64,000 nt of DNA from Pseudomonas entomophila (GTDB lineage: Bacteria; Pseudomonadota; Gammaproteobacteria; Pseudomonadales; Pseudomonadaceae). The translations under genes were made by a program, and so were the position numbers. Every line of letters starts with the position of its first letter. Positions within the stretch are counted from its first letter, which is position 1. Below are positions 8,631 through 17,994 of the stretch, one piece after another. Under the pieces are notes generated by a model. The model worked only from the letters and a program-made list of their open reading frames with translations. It was not told where the DNA came from and ran no database searches. The stretch spans positions 2,744,001-2,808,000 of the forward strand of contig NZ_CP063832.1 of NCBI RefSeq assembly GCF_023277925.1, written 5' to 3'.

Positions 8631-8900
8631 ATGAAATGGCTGTCATGCGTCGCATGCGCGACCTCGCTCCTCTGCTCCCTACAGGTCTGGGCCTGCACCC
8701 CGGAAGAGGCCACGCAGAAAAGGGAGGAACTCGCCGGGCTGGTGAGTCAACTGACTGAACAGAACCCGCAGAAGGCCAAGGAAATCAATGACGAGCTCCA
8801 GGGTATGAAGCTCGATACGGCCAGCAAGGACCTGCCAGACAAGTGTCAGCTGATCGACAAGCGGATCCAGGAACTGAAAACCGCGAAAAGCAGGACCTGA
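8631..8900 (+). CDS. Small exported protein of unknown function (89 aa)
   Basis: The ATG at 8631 follows CTGGAGGAAAACGCA, a strong ribosome binding site. The first 21 or so residues form a signal peptide (MKWLSCVACATSLLCSLQVWA, cleaved before CTPEEA). The mature part of about 68 residues is highly charged and helical with coiled-coil character and has two cysteines (in CTPEE and DKCQLID) that could pair in the periplasm. No family was recognised. It ends just before the convergent brnA gene. Confidence 0.7.
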   Translation: MKWLSCVACATSLLCSLQVWACTPEEATQKREELAGLVSQLTEQNPQKAKEINDELQGMKLDTASKDLPDKCQLIDKRIQELKTAKSRT

Positions 8901-8902
8901 GA

Positions 8903-9133
8903 TCAGCGCCGCTGTTGCGCCAGCATGTACTGGCGCAGCAGCTGGTTGATGCGGGTCTGGTAGCCCGCGCCCTGCGCCTTGAACCAGGCCAGTACATCGG
9001 CATCCAGGCGCATCGTCACGGTCTGCTTGGCGGGCAGCCGCAGCTCGGCACGGCGGAAGAAGTCATCGTCGAGCTCGGGAATGTCCGAGGTATCGACAGG
9101 CATGTGGTCAGTACTTGCGGATGGTTTCGACAT
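8903..9133 (-). CDS. brnA: BrnA antitoxin
   Basis: The 76-residue protein ends in the BrnA ribbon-helix-helix type module: KQTVTMRLDADVLAWFKAQG followed by a short helical tail rich in Gln and Arg. BrnA neutralises the BrnT ribonuclease and represses its own operon (established for the Brucella pair). The gene overlaps the 3' end of brnT by 26 bases, giving the usual toxin-first order. Confidence 0.9.
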   Translation of the reverse strand: MSKPSASTDHMPVDTSDIPELDDDFFRRAELRLPAKQTVTMRLDADVLAWFKAQGAGYQTRINQLLRQYMLAQQRR

Positions 9134-9389
9134 AGCGCGTTACCTCGCGTCGGGTGGCTCTTCGGGCGGAGATGATGCGGATCACATCCCCTTGCCTTGC
9201 GGTGTAGGCGACCACGCTGACCCATGCGTTGATCCAGCCCATGCTGATCCAGCGCGCCTCGTCGTAGTCGAATCGTTCGTCCCGCAATGCCAGCATCGGA
9301 TGCCGGAACATCTCGGGCACATCATTAAAGTCGATACCGTGCTTGCGGATGTTGAGCAGGTTCTTCTCCTCGTCCCATTCAAACGCCAT
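9108..9389 (-). CDS. brnT: BrnT toxin (RelE-fold ribonuclease)
   Basis: The 93-residue product begins with the BrnT signature FEWDEEKNLLNIRKHGIDF and ends with RIISARRATRREVTRYVE, both highly characteristic. BrnT is a RelE-like ribonuclease that halts growth when freed from BrnA. The start is the ATG at 9389; the frame stays open upstream but that part lacks similarity and covers the operator. A 20-base palindrome with one mismatched pair lies 11 bases upstream. Confidence 0.9.
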   Translation of the reverse strand: MAFEWDEEKNLLNIRKHGIDFNDVPEMFRHPMLALRDERFDYDEARWISMGWINAWVSVVAYTARQGDVIRIISARRATRREVTRYVETIRKY

Positions 9390-9399
9390 GGGACACCCT

Positions 9400-9419
9400 G
9401 TATTTACAGCTGTACATAC
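9400..9419. promoter_or_regulatory. Palindromic operator of brnTA
   Basis: GTAT-T-TACAG/CTGTA-C-ATAC is a 20-base palindrome with a single mismatched pair, placed just before brnT. BrnA-type antitoxins autoregulate their operons, so this is the likely binding site. The remaining bases to 9535 show no gene. Confidence 0.6.
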
Positions 9420-9535
9420 GCTACCCCCTCCTGGCTGAACATGCCAGAGGAGTATCGGGGTCAGCCGACTAATTGCATGGGCTCGGGAGCAGTTTGGGAA
9501 ATGAGCTACAGACACCTGGGGAAGGTGTGAATCAA

Positions 9536-9558
9536 CCCGCCATCGTTGCGATGGCGGG
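9536..9558 (-). terminator. Hairpin after the DEAD-box helicase gene
   Basis: CCCGCCATCG-TTG-CGATGGCGGG is a perfect 10-base stem 18 bases past the helicase stop codon. The T run after the stem is weak, so the terminator call is moderate. Confidence 0.55.
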
Positions 9559-9575
9559 CTTGCGGCAAGCGTGGC

Positions 9576-10901
<1,326 letters not shown>

Positions 10902-11044
10902 GGCGTAACCTCGGGCAAGTGCGAAAAATTCAAGTTGCATAGGGTAACGTTTTCCTTCGTCGGAGCCGAACTTCTTTTGGTAACTTTGCCCCGATTGGCA
11001 CTCTAACGCCCCTTCGTACCGCTATACAGACCGCTTTCGCACCC

Positions 11045-12337
11045 ATGGACATCCAACGCATCTGGCATGACACCCTCGACCTCTGGGGGACCCTCGACCA
11101 ACATCCACTGCTGCATGCCGCGCTCGGGCTGGGCGTGCTGCTGCTCGTCTCGCTGCTGGTCGGCCGCCTGGCCCGCTTCCTGGTCCTGCATGCCAGCCGC
11201 CTGCTGGCCCGCCAGCCCGCGCTTCGGTGGCTCGACGATCTGCGCCAGAACAAGGTGTTCCACCGCCTGGCCCAGACCACCCCCTCGCTGGTGATCCAGT
11301 TCGGCCTGAAGCTGGTGCCGGAGCTCTCCGACACCGCCCAGCACTTCCTGGGTAATTTCGCCCTGGCCTTCACCTTGCTGTTCATGACCCTGGCCCTGTC
11401 GTGCCTGCTCGATGCCCTGCTGGACATCTATGCCCGTACCGAACATGCCCGCACCCGCTCGATCAAGGGCTACGTGCAACTGGCCAAGATGATGCTGTGG
11501 ATCTTCGCCGCGATCGTGATCGTCGCCACCCTCATCGACCGCTCGCCGCTGTTACTGTTGTCCGGCCTGGGCGCCATGTCGGCGGTGCTGCTGCTGGTAT
11601 ACAAGGATACATTGCTGTCGTTTGTCGCCAGCGTGCAGCTCACCAGCAACGACATGCTGCACGTGGGTGACTGGATCGAGATGCCCCAGGTCGGCGCCGA
11701 CGGCGATGTGGTGGACATCACCTTGCACACGGTCAAGGTGCAGAACTTCGACAAGACCATCGTCTCCATCCCCACATGGCGCCTGATGAGCGAGTCGTTC
11801 CGCAACTACCGCGGCATGCAGCAGTCGGGCGGGCGGCGCATCAAGCGCAGCCTGTTCATCGACGCCGCCGGGGTGCGCTTCCTCACACAAGAAGAAGAAC
11901 ACCGTCTTAGTCAGGTTCGCCTGCTCGGCGACTACCTGGCGCAGAAACGCCAGGAGCTGCACAGCTGGAACGAGGCCCTGGGCCCGGTGGCGGAGCTGGC
12001 CGCCAACCGCCGCAAGCTGACCAACATCGGTACCTTCCGCGCCTTCGCCCTGGCCTACCTGAAGAACCACCCCAACGTACACCCGGACATGACCTGCATG
12101 GTCCGCCAGATGCAGACCACCGCCGAAGGCGTGCCGCTGGAGATCTACTGCTTCACCACCACCACGGCATGGGCCGAGTACGAGCGCATCCAGGGCGATA
12201 TCTTCGACTACCTGCTGGCGGTGCTGCCGGAGTTCGGGCTGAGCCTGTACCAACAACCCAGCGGCAACGACATGCGCATCGGATTGGCTGGCAGGTATCA
12301 ACTGGAGCAGGAGCCCCACGCGTACAGCAACGTCTGA
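11045..12337 (+). CDS. MscS-family mechanosensitive ion channel (YbdG-like)
   Basis: The 430-residue protein has about five membrane segments in the first 190 residues, then an MscS beta domain (HVGDWIEMPQVGADGDVVDITLHTVKVQNFD, here split across about residues 208-240). The pore-lining helix precedes it (LSGLGAMSAVLLLVYKDTLL). A long soluble C-terminal part follows. Length and layout resemble E. coli YbdG, the miniconductance channel that opens in mild hypo-osmotic shock. It is divergent from the helicase gene. No strong ribosome binding site precedes the ATG. Confidence 0.8.
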   Translation: MDIQRIWHDTLDLWGTLDQHPLLHAALGLGVLLLVSLLVGRLARFLVLHASRLLARQPALRWLDDLRQNKVFHRLAQTTPSLVIQFGLKLVPELSDTAQHFLGNFALAFTLLFMTLALSCLLDALLDIYARTEHARTRSIKGYVQLAKMMLWIFAAIVIVATLIDRSPLLLLSGLGAMSAVLLLVYKDTLLSFVASVQLTSNDMLHVGDWIEMPQVGADGDVVDITLHTVKVQNFDKTIVSIPTWRLMSESFRNYRGMQQSGGRRIKRSLFIDAAGVRFLTQEEEHRLSQVRLLGDYLAQKRQELHSWNEALGPVAELAANRRKLTNIGTFRAFALAYLKNHPNVHPDMTCMVRQMQTTAEGVPLEIYCFTTTTAWAEYERIQGDIFDYLLAVLPEFGLSLYQQPSGNDMRIGLAGRYQLEQEPHAYSNV

Positions 12338-12364
12338 CACAACGGTGTTGACGGCACTGGCCCA

Positions 12365-12449
12365 TTCGCCGGCAAGGCCGGCTCCTACAGGTACCGCGTT
12401 GAATCCAAATTTCACAACCGCCCCATAGGAGCCGGCCTTGCCGGCGAAC
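12365..12449. repeat. REP palindrome pair downstream of mscS-like gene
   Basis: Inverted copies of TTCGCCGGCAAGGCCGGCTCCTAC lie 30-40 bases apart. They follow the channel gene and precede the phosphonate-type operon. Confidence 0.8.
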
Positions 12450-12509
12450 ACCAACTCACATACCCCAAAAAAATTTCGCTGGGCTCACTGCAAAGCAGCC
12501 ATTAGAAAC

Positions 12510-12527
12510 AAATAGTTACAACTATTT
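12510..12527. promoter_or_regulatory. Palindromic operator candidate upstream of the phosphonate-type operon
   Basis: AAATAGTT-AC-AACTATTT is a perfect 18-base palindrome in an AT-rich stretch 135 bases before the first gene of the operon. Its size and symmetry suit a LysR regulator, and a LysR gene lies at the other end of the cluster. Binding is inferred. Confidence 0.5.
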
Positions 12528-12661
12528 CAGAATTATTAAACGCCAGCCTTCGGCAAATACGAATACCCACCCCGCCGCGCATCTCCTACCCTGCAGCCAG
12601 CACACCGAACCGCACCCTGCGGCTTTCGGCCAGGTATCGACACAAGGACTGCGAGCAAGCG

Positions 12662-13879
12662 ATGCGCCAAGACATCTCCCTGGAAAAACTCGACGAGCCG
12701 GATGGCGCCGACCACACCACACGCCGCAAGGCGCTGGCCGCAGGCAGCCTCGCCCACGGCGTGCACGACGGCCTGACCGATGTGATCTACGTGCTGCTGC
12801 CCATCTGGCAGGCGGCCTTTGGTCTCAGCTACGCCCAGGTCGGCCTGCTGCGCGGCGCTTATGCCGGGATGATGGCCGGTTTTCAGTTACTGGCCAGCCG
12901 CGGCGCGCGTCGCTGGGGACGACAAGCCCTGCTGGTCAGGGGCACCGCCCTGGCCGGTTTCGCCTACTTGCTGGCCGCGCAGGCCACCGACATCACCCTG
13001 CTGCTGCTGGCCTTGATGATCGGCGGCCTGGGTGCCAGCACCCAACACCCCCTGGCCTCGGCCCTGGTCTCGGATGCCTATGACGGCAGCGGCCGGGTCA
13101 AGCAGGCCCTGGCCCAGTACAACTTCGCCGGCGACATCGGCAAGGCCATCATTCCGGGGCTCACCGGTCTGGCGCTGGTGTACATCTCATGGCAGGCCAA
13201 TGCCACCCTGCTGGGGGCGCTCGGCATCGCCGCCGCTTTCGCCCTCTGGCTGCTGATGCCCAGCACCCAGGCCCACGACAAGGCCAGCAAGAAGGCCGGC
13301 AGCACCGACCAGGCCGGCAGCACGTCGGGCCTGATGGCGCTGATCGCCACCGGCACCCTCGACAGCGGCGTGCGCATGGGCTTCCTCACGTTCCTGCCGT
13401 TCCTGCTGCAAAGCAAGGGCGCCAGCACCGAGCACATCGGCCTGGCGCTGTCCCTGCTGTTCATCGGCGGTGCCTTCGGCAAGCTGTTCTGCGGCTACCT
13501 CGGCGCACGCCTGGGGCCGGTGCGCACGGTGATCTGCACCGAACTGCTCACCGCCCTGTTGATCCTGCTGGCGCTGGTACTGCCCTACGGCGCGCTGATG
13601 CTGGTCATGCCGCTGATTGGCGTGGCCCTGAACGGCACCTCGTCGGTACTTGGCGGCCTGGTGCCGGACTTCGCCCCCCGCGACCGCCGCGATCGGGTGT
13701 TCGCCTGGTTCTATACCGGCACCGTCGGTGGCGGCGCCCTGGCGCCGGTGCTGATCGGCGCAATCTCCGACCAGGCGGGGGTGAATGAGGGGCTGGTAGT
13801 GCTGGCCTGCGTGCTACTGCTGACCCTGCCCCTGTGCCTGGTCACCTACAACGGCATGAAAGGCCTGACCCGACGCTGA
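12662..13879 (+). CDS. MFS exporter, fosmidomycin-resistance-like
   Basis: The 405-residue protein has twelve predicted membrane segments. Between segments four and five it shows GLGASTQHPLASALVSD and then ALAQYNFAGDIGKAIIPG. This matches the layout of the Fsr branch (fosmidomycin resistance), where a Gly-rich turn, His-Pro and a LAQ..(N/G)..G..G pattern occur. It is the first gene of a tight four-gene operon (gaps of 40, 36 and 27 bases) ending in PEP phosphomutase. Fsr-type pumps export phosphonic acid antibiotics, so export of, or self-protection against, the operon's product is the natural inference. It starts at 12662; the 212 bases upstream hold the palindrome at 12510 and no gene. Confidence 0.8.
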   Translation: MRQDISLEKLDEPDGADHTTRRKALAAGSLAHGVHDGLTDVIYVLLPIWQAAFGLSYAQVGLLRGAYAGMMAGFQLLASRGARRWGRQALLVRGTALAGFAYLLAAQATDITLLLLALMIGGLGASTQHPLASALVSDAYDGSGRVKQALAQYNFAGDIGKAIIPGLTGLALVYISWQANATLLGALGIAAAFALWLLMPSTQAHDKASKKAGSTDQAGSTSGLMALIATGTLDSGVRMGFLTFLPFLLQSKGASTEHIGLALSLLFIGGAFGKLFCGYLGARLGPVRTVICTELLTALLILLALVLPYGALMLVMPLIGVALNGTSSVLGGLVPDFAPRDRRDRVFAWFYTGTVGGGALAPVLIGAISDQAGVNEGLVVLACVLLLTLPLCLVTYNGMKGLTRR

Positions 13880-13919
13880 GCTGGATGCCTGCGGATCGCC
13901 AACAACAAGGATGTGAACC

Positions 13920-15122
13920 ATGACCTACGAACTCTCGGCGCGCGCCGGCCGCATCGGCGCGCCCGGCACCTCGAGCATGCGCAGCAAAGCCAACGCCCTG
14001 CGTGACGCCGGCATCAAAGTGATCAACTTCGCAGCCGGCGAGCTGGCCACGGATGCAGCGCCGGACATGCGCAGCGGCGCCATCGCCGCGGTGCACGAAC
14101 AGTGGAACCGCTACACCCCGCCATTGGGTAACCCGCGCCTGCGCCAGGCATTGGCCAACAGTGTCAGCCAGCGCCTGGGCGTCACCTACGGCGCCGATGA
14201 AATCGCCGTGTCCAGCGGCGCCAAACAGGCCCTGTTCAACAGCGCGATGGTACTGCTCGATCCTGGCGACGAAGTACTCATCCCACGCCCCTACTGGGAG
14301 ACCTTCCCCACCCAGGTCGAACTGGCCGGTGCAAGCCCGGTGTTCATCGACACCCGGGCCGACCAGTACTCGTTGCGCAGCGCGGCGGTGAAAGCCGCCC
14401 TGTCACCACGCAGCAAGGCGATCATCATCAACACCCCGAACAACCCCACCGGCGTGGTCTATTCGCCCCAGGAACTGCTCGCCATCGGTGAACTGGCCCT
14501 GGAGCGCAAGCTCTGGGTCATCTTCGACGAGTGCTATCGCGGCCTGCTGCGCGGCGGCCAGCAACACCACAACATCGTCAGCCTGCTGCCCGAGCTCAAG
14601 GGATCGACCATCGTCATCGACTCGTTCTCCAAGAGCCAGGCCGTGACCGGCTGGCGGCTGGGCTATGCCTGCGCCCCCAAGGCGGTGGTCACGGCGATGC
14701 ACAACCTGCAGGCGCACACCACCTCCAACCCCAGCAGCCTGGCCCAGTACGCCGCGTTGACCGCCCTGGATGGCGAGGGCGCGCAACGCTTCGCCGCCGA
14801 CATCAACGCCCAGCTCGACCGCCAACTGGCGACGGCCACCGCCCTGCTAGGCCAGCTCGAAGGGATCCGCTTCGCACCGCCCCAGGGTGCCTTCTACCTG
14901 TACCTGGACATCGGCGACCTGCTGGGCAAGCGCTATCAGGACCAACCCCTGCGTGACGCCAGCCACCTGTGCGAGTTGCTGCTGACCGAGGCGCGCATCG
15001 CCCTGGTGCCCGGCTGCAGCAATGGCGACCCTCGCGCCGTGCGGCTCTCTTACTCGGTTAGCGAAGACGACCTGGTCGAAGGGCTGGGGCGCTTCGCCAC
15101 CTTCATCGCATCGCTTGCCTGA
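13920..15122 (+). CDS. Class I/II pyridoxal-phosphate aminotransferase, probably acting on phosphonopyruvate
   Basis: The 400-residue protein is a fold-type I aminotransferase of the AspC/AAT group. Visible are the substrate-side start (INFAAGELATDAAP), the ring-stacking Tyr region (YTPPLGNPRLR), NTPNNPTG at about 175-182, the Schiff-base lysine K238 in SFSKSQAVTGWRLGY, and the carboxylate-binding Arg near 377 (VRLSYSV). It lies between the exporter and the HDO-like gene in the phosphonate-type operon. In that setting the likely substrate is phosphonopyruvate, giving phosphonoalanine and pulling forward the unfavourable PEP mutase reaction. General aspartate or aromatic aminotransferase activity cannot be excluded. 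Confidence 0.8.
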   Translation: MTYELSARAGRIGAPGTSSMRSKANALRDAGIKVINFAAGELATDAAPDMRSGAIAAVHEQWNRYTPPLGNPRLRQALANSVSQRLGVTYGADEIAVSSGAKQALFNSAMVLLDPGDEVLIPRPYWETFPTQVELAGASPVFIDTRADQYSLRSAAVKAALSPRSKAIIINTPNNPTGVVYSPQELLAIGELALERKLWVIFDECYRGLLRGGQQHHNIVSLLPELKGSTIVIDSFSKSQAVTGWRLGYACAPKAVVTAMHNLQAHTTSNPSSLAQYAALTALDGEGAQRFAADINAQLDRQLATATALLGQLEGIRFAPPQGAFYLYLDIGDLLGKRYQDQPLRDASHLCELLLTEARIALVPGCSNGDPRAVRLSYSVSEDDLVEGLGRFATFIASLA

Positions 15123-15158
15123 ACCCGGACCTCCCCCCACCAACCGCGAGATCATGAC

Positions 15159-15986
15159 ATGAAGAAAACGGATTTCATGCTGTCATTCGTTGACCAGGCG
15201 CTGACCGATGTCCAGGACAAACGCCTGGCCAGCGCCCTGAGAAAGGGTTTCGACGTTCACGACGACCTGCTCGGTGACTACCTGGACACCTACCAGCGCA
15301 TCACCTCCGAGCCCTGGTCGCGCGACAGCCTGTGCACCTTCTTCTGCGGATGGCGCAGCCCGGATGGCGCCGCACATGCGGTGTCCAGCATCATCGTGCG
15401 ATTGCTCCAGGAGTCCGAGGCACTCGACGATGACCAAAACCGCCTGCGCCTGCTGGAGGCCGCGCGCCACTGCGGCGAGATCATCGTCGAGGATATCGGC
15501 CTGGGCGAGATGCACGGCCACCCGCACCACTCCAAGCTGTATGCGCGCATGGCCACGGCGATCTGCGGCTCGGACGACTGGCGCCTGCAGGACCGCTACC
15601 TGAACCCGGTGACCAAGGAATTCTCCAGTTGGGTCGGCAACAAGCGCCCGCTCGCCCCGCAACTGGTGGAAGCCATCGAGATGATGGCGATGACCGAGCT
15701 GTTCAACACCGGCGAATACAACGTGATGACACCCTTGTGGAAAGACTGGCTGAAGCAGGTGCAAGGCAAGCCCGCAGGCGAAGCGCACCGTATCGCCACC
15801 TTCCTCAGCGTGCATTGTGGCGCGGTCGAGGCCCAGCATTTCTTCCATGCCACCAGCGCCCTGGAACTCTATTGCCAGGCCACGGCACAGGCGCTCGACT
15901 ACACGCGGATCGAGGCGTTGTCGTGCGAATACGTGCAACGTGCCTGCGCACACCTGCACAAGATGGAGTCGGTCCTGACCGTCTGA
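15159..15986 (+). CDS. Iron-containing redox enzyme, heme-oxygenase-like fold (putative)
   Basis: The 275-residue all-helical protein fits the iron-containing redox (HDO) superfamily. Recognisable pieces are VEDIGLGEMHGHPHHSKLY at about 110-128, corresponding to the family's E...G.G....H..LY block, then AMTELFNTGEYNVMTP at about 177-192 (the E...P block) and FLSVHCGAVEAQHFFHA (about 215-231). Candidate metal ligands are E111, H124, E180, H219, E224 and H227. Spacing in the last block is one residue longer than the form I recall. Family members use O2 to cleave, decarboxylate or N-oxidise amino or fatty acids. Between an aminotransferase and PEP mutase, a phosphonoalanine-like substrate is plausible. 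Function inferred. Confidence 0.6.
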   Translation: MKKTDFMLSFVDQALTDVQDKRLASALRKGFDVHDDLLGDYLDTYQRITSEPWSRDSLCTFFCGWRSPDGAAHAVSSIIVRLLQESEALDDDQNRLRLLEAARHCGEIIVEDIGLGEMHGHPHHSKLYARMATAICGSDDWRLQDRYLNPVTKEFSSWVGNKRPLAPQLVEAIEMMAMTELFNTGEYNVMTPLWKDWLKQVQGKPAGEAHRIATFLSVHCGAVEAQHFFHATSALELYCQATAQALDYTRIEALSCEYVQRACAHLHKMESVLTV

Positions 15987-16013
15987 CACCCCCCTGATCA
16001 AGGAAGTGGCCCC

Positions 16014-16904
16014 ATGAACATCGTGAATCCCGATTCGCGCATCGACCTGCGCCAACTGTTCCATGACAAACCTTGCCTGCGCGTGCTGGAGGCGCACAGC
16101 CCGATATCGGCCATGCTGGCCAAGAACGTGCGCCTGGAGGCGCGCGGCGCCAGCCTGGGCTATGACGCCATCTGGTCCAGTTCGCTGACCGACTCGACCC
16201 AGCGTTGCCTGCCTGACATCGAGATCCTCTCGCCCAGCGACCGCCTCGAGCGGCTCAACGAGATCCTCGGGGTGTGCGACCTGCCGCTGATCTACGACGC
16301 CGACACAGGTGGCAAAGTCGAACATTTCGCCATCCATGTGCAGTGGCTGGCGCGCGCCGGCGTCTCGGCGATCGTCATCGAGGACAAGTGCGGCTTGAAG
16401 AAGAACTCCCTGCTGGGCCTCTCGGTGCACCAGGAGCAGGAGACGGTGGAGCACTTCTGCGAAAAGATCAGGGCCGGCACGCAACACCGGCCCGGTGACC
16501 GGATGATGATCTTCGCCCGCTGCGAGAGCCTGATCCTGGAAAAAGGCCTGGAGGATGCCCTGGCCCGTTGCAGCGCCTACACCGAGGCCGGTGCCGACGG
16601 CATCATGATCCACAGCCGCAAGCGCAGTGGCGAGGAGATCCTCGACTTCGCCCGGCGCTTCAAGCACCGCCACCCCGCCACACCGCTGATCTGCGTGCCC
16701 ACCAGCTACCCGCAACTCACGTTCTCGTGCCTGGCCGACGCGGGCTTCAACGCGGTGATCTACGCCAATCACATGCTGCGCGGTGCCTACTCGGCCATGC
16801 GCCAGGTGGCCACCAGCATCCTGGAGAACGACCGCGCCTACGAGATCGAGCCGGCCTGCATGCCCATCGACGAGATCCTCAGCCTGGTGCCGGGTACCCG
16901 CTGA
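16014..16904 (+). CDS. pepM: Phosphoenolpyruvate phosphomutase
   Basis: This 296-residue protein is a phosphoenolpyruvate mutase/isocitrate lyase superfamily member. It carries the PEP mutase signature EDK-x5-NS (E123, D124, K125 ... N131, S132), which separates true mutases from lyases and carboxymutases of the same fold. Also seen are IWSSSLTDS at 53-61, the magnesium-binding YDADTGG at 94-100 and the C-terminal VIYANHMLRGAY. It converts PEP to phosphonopyruvate, the entry step for almost all natural phosphonates. No phosphonopyruvate decarboxylase gene is present nearby; the aminotransferase two genes upstream may take the pulling role. It ends at a strong terminator. Confidence 0.9.
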   Translation: MNIVNPDSRIDLRQLFHDKPCLRVLEAHSPISAMLAKNVRLEARGASLGYDAIWSSSLTDSTQRCLPDIEILSPSDRLERLNEILGVCDLPLIYDADTGGKVEHFAIHVQWLARAGVSAIVIEDKCGLKKNSLLGLSVHQEQETVEHFCEKIRAGTQHRPGDRMMIFARCESLILEKGLEDALARCSAYTEAGADGIMIHSRKRSGEEILDFARRFKHRHPATPLICVPTSYPQLTFSCLADAGFNAVIYANHMLRGAYSAMRQVATSILENDRAYEIEPACMPIDEILSLVPGTR

Positions 16905-16911
16905 AGCCGTT

Positions 16912-16950
16912 GCCGATGCCAGGCACACCTACCTGGCATCGGCGGCCTTT
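16912..16950 (+). terminator. Terminator of the phosphonate-type operon
   Basis: A perfect 12-base stem (GCCGATGCCAGG / CCTGGCATCGGC) with an 8-base loop follows the PEP mutase stop by 7 bases and is followed by GGCCTTT. It also separates the operon from the convergent LysR gene. Confidence 0.8.
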
Positions 16951-16952
16951 CC

Positions 16953-17837
16953 TCAGGCGGCGCTCAGGTAGGAGAGCAGTTCGGTGACATGGCGGGGCAT
17001 GCTATCGGTGTGCCTGACCAACATCATGTGAACCTGCCGCGCCCAGGCTTCCTCCAGGGGCCGTGCCACCAATGCGCAGCAGCGCAAGTAGCGCTGCACC
17101 GCCGCGTCCGGCGCGACACCAATACCCACGCCCTCGGCGACCATCCGGCAGAACGCTTCACCCGTGGACACCTTGATCCTGAACTGCGCCTCGCTGCCAT
17201 CGTCCCGCGCCTGCTCCTCGATCAGTCGGCTCAGGGCAGTATCACCGCACAGGCCCACCTGCGGGTGTTGCAGCACATCGCGCAGGCGCAGTGTCGCCGC
17301 GTTAGCCAATGGGTGACGACGGGGCAGCACGACCACATAGTTGAGCACCGGCATGGCGATCGAAGCGCAGCCTTCCACCGGCGCACCGCCCGCGACCAGC
17401 CCCATGTCGACAAACCCTTCCCGCACGCCCCGGACAATCTCACCCGGGTTGCGTGCCTGCAGGTCGATGGCGATGTGCGCGTGCTCCGCCAGGTAGCGCA
17501 CCAGCCGCTGCTGGGTGGACTCGAAGGCCGTGAAGCCGTCGACGTACATGCGCATGCAGGCCACATCCTGTTCTTCGTGCCGGTCGAACTCGGCCTTGAG
17601 CACCTCCAACTGGCCGAGGATCTTGCGGGCATGGACCAGCAGGCGCCTGCCCGCCGCCGTCAGCACCAGGCCTTTGTGCTGGCGAAGGAACAGCCCCTCG
17701 CCCAGCTCGCCCTCCATCGATTTGATGCGCATGCTCGCCGCGCCGGGTGACAGGCAGGCACGCCGGGCACCCTGGGTCAGGCTGGGCGACTCGGCAATCT
17801 TTATGAACAGCTTCAGGTCAGTCAGGTCAAGGTTCAC
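16953..17837 (-). CDS. LysR-family regulator, probable regulator of the phosphonate-type operon
   Basis: The 294-residue protein has the LysR winged helix (LKLFIKIAESPSLTQGARRACLSPGAASMRI) split over residues 8-40 and the usual effector domain with a VRGVREGFVDMGLV stretch. It is convergent with the PEP mutase gene across only 48 bases, and the next genes belong to other families. This makes it the best candidate for binding the palindrome at 12510. That link is inferred from proximity. Confidence 0.8.
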   Translation of the reverse strand: MNLDLTDLKLFIKIAESPSLTQGARRACLSPGAASMRIKSMEGELGEGLFLRQHKGLVLTAAGRRLLVHARKILGQLEVLKAEFDRHEEQDVACMRMYVDGFTAFESTQQRLVRYLAEHAHIAIDLQARNPGEIVRGVREGFVDMGLVAGGAPVEGCASIAMPVLNYVVVLPRRHPLANAATLRLRDVLQHPQVGLCGDTALSRLIEEQARDDGSEAQFRIKVSTGEAFCRMVAEGVGIGVAPDAAVQRYLRCCALVARPLEEAWARQVHMMLVRHTDSMPRHVTELLSYLSAA

Positions 17838-17943
17838 GGTCTCTTCCTTGTATTGTTGTTCACGTCCATTTCATGACTGGCGATCTTGAGGTCACCTGCG
17901 CCTATCTTGCCCCTCGCTTCCTGCGTGGGCCAACCCTGGCGCC

Positions 17944-17976
17944 AGAAAAGACGAAGGCGCCCACCAGGGCGCCTTC
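17944..17976 (-). terminator. Terminator after EamA gene
   Basis: On the minus strand GAAGGCGCCC-TGGT-GGGCGCCTTC is followed by GTCTTTTCT. It lies 18 bases past the stop of the EamA transporter gene. The rest of the 17838-17994 gap holds no gene. Confidence 0.8.
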
Positions 17977-17994
17977 GGTTGGCAGCACGATCGG

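Noticed and set aside
15183..16928. 581-codon minus-strand ORF opposite the phosphonate-type genes
   Set aside because: It is a shadow frame; the plus-strand genes carry clear PEP mutase and oxygenase motifs and ribosome binding sites.
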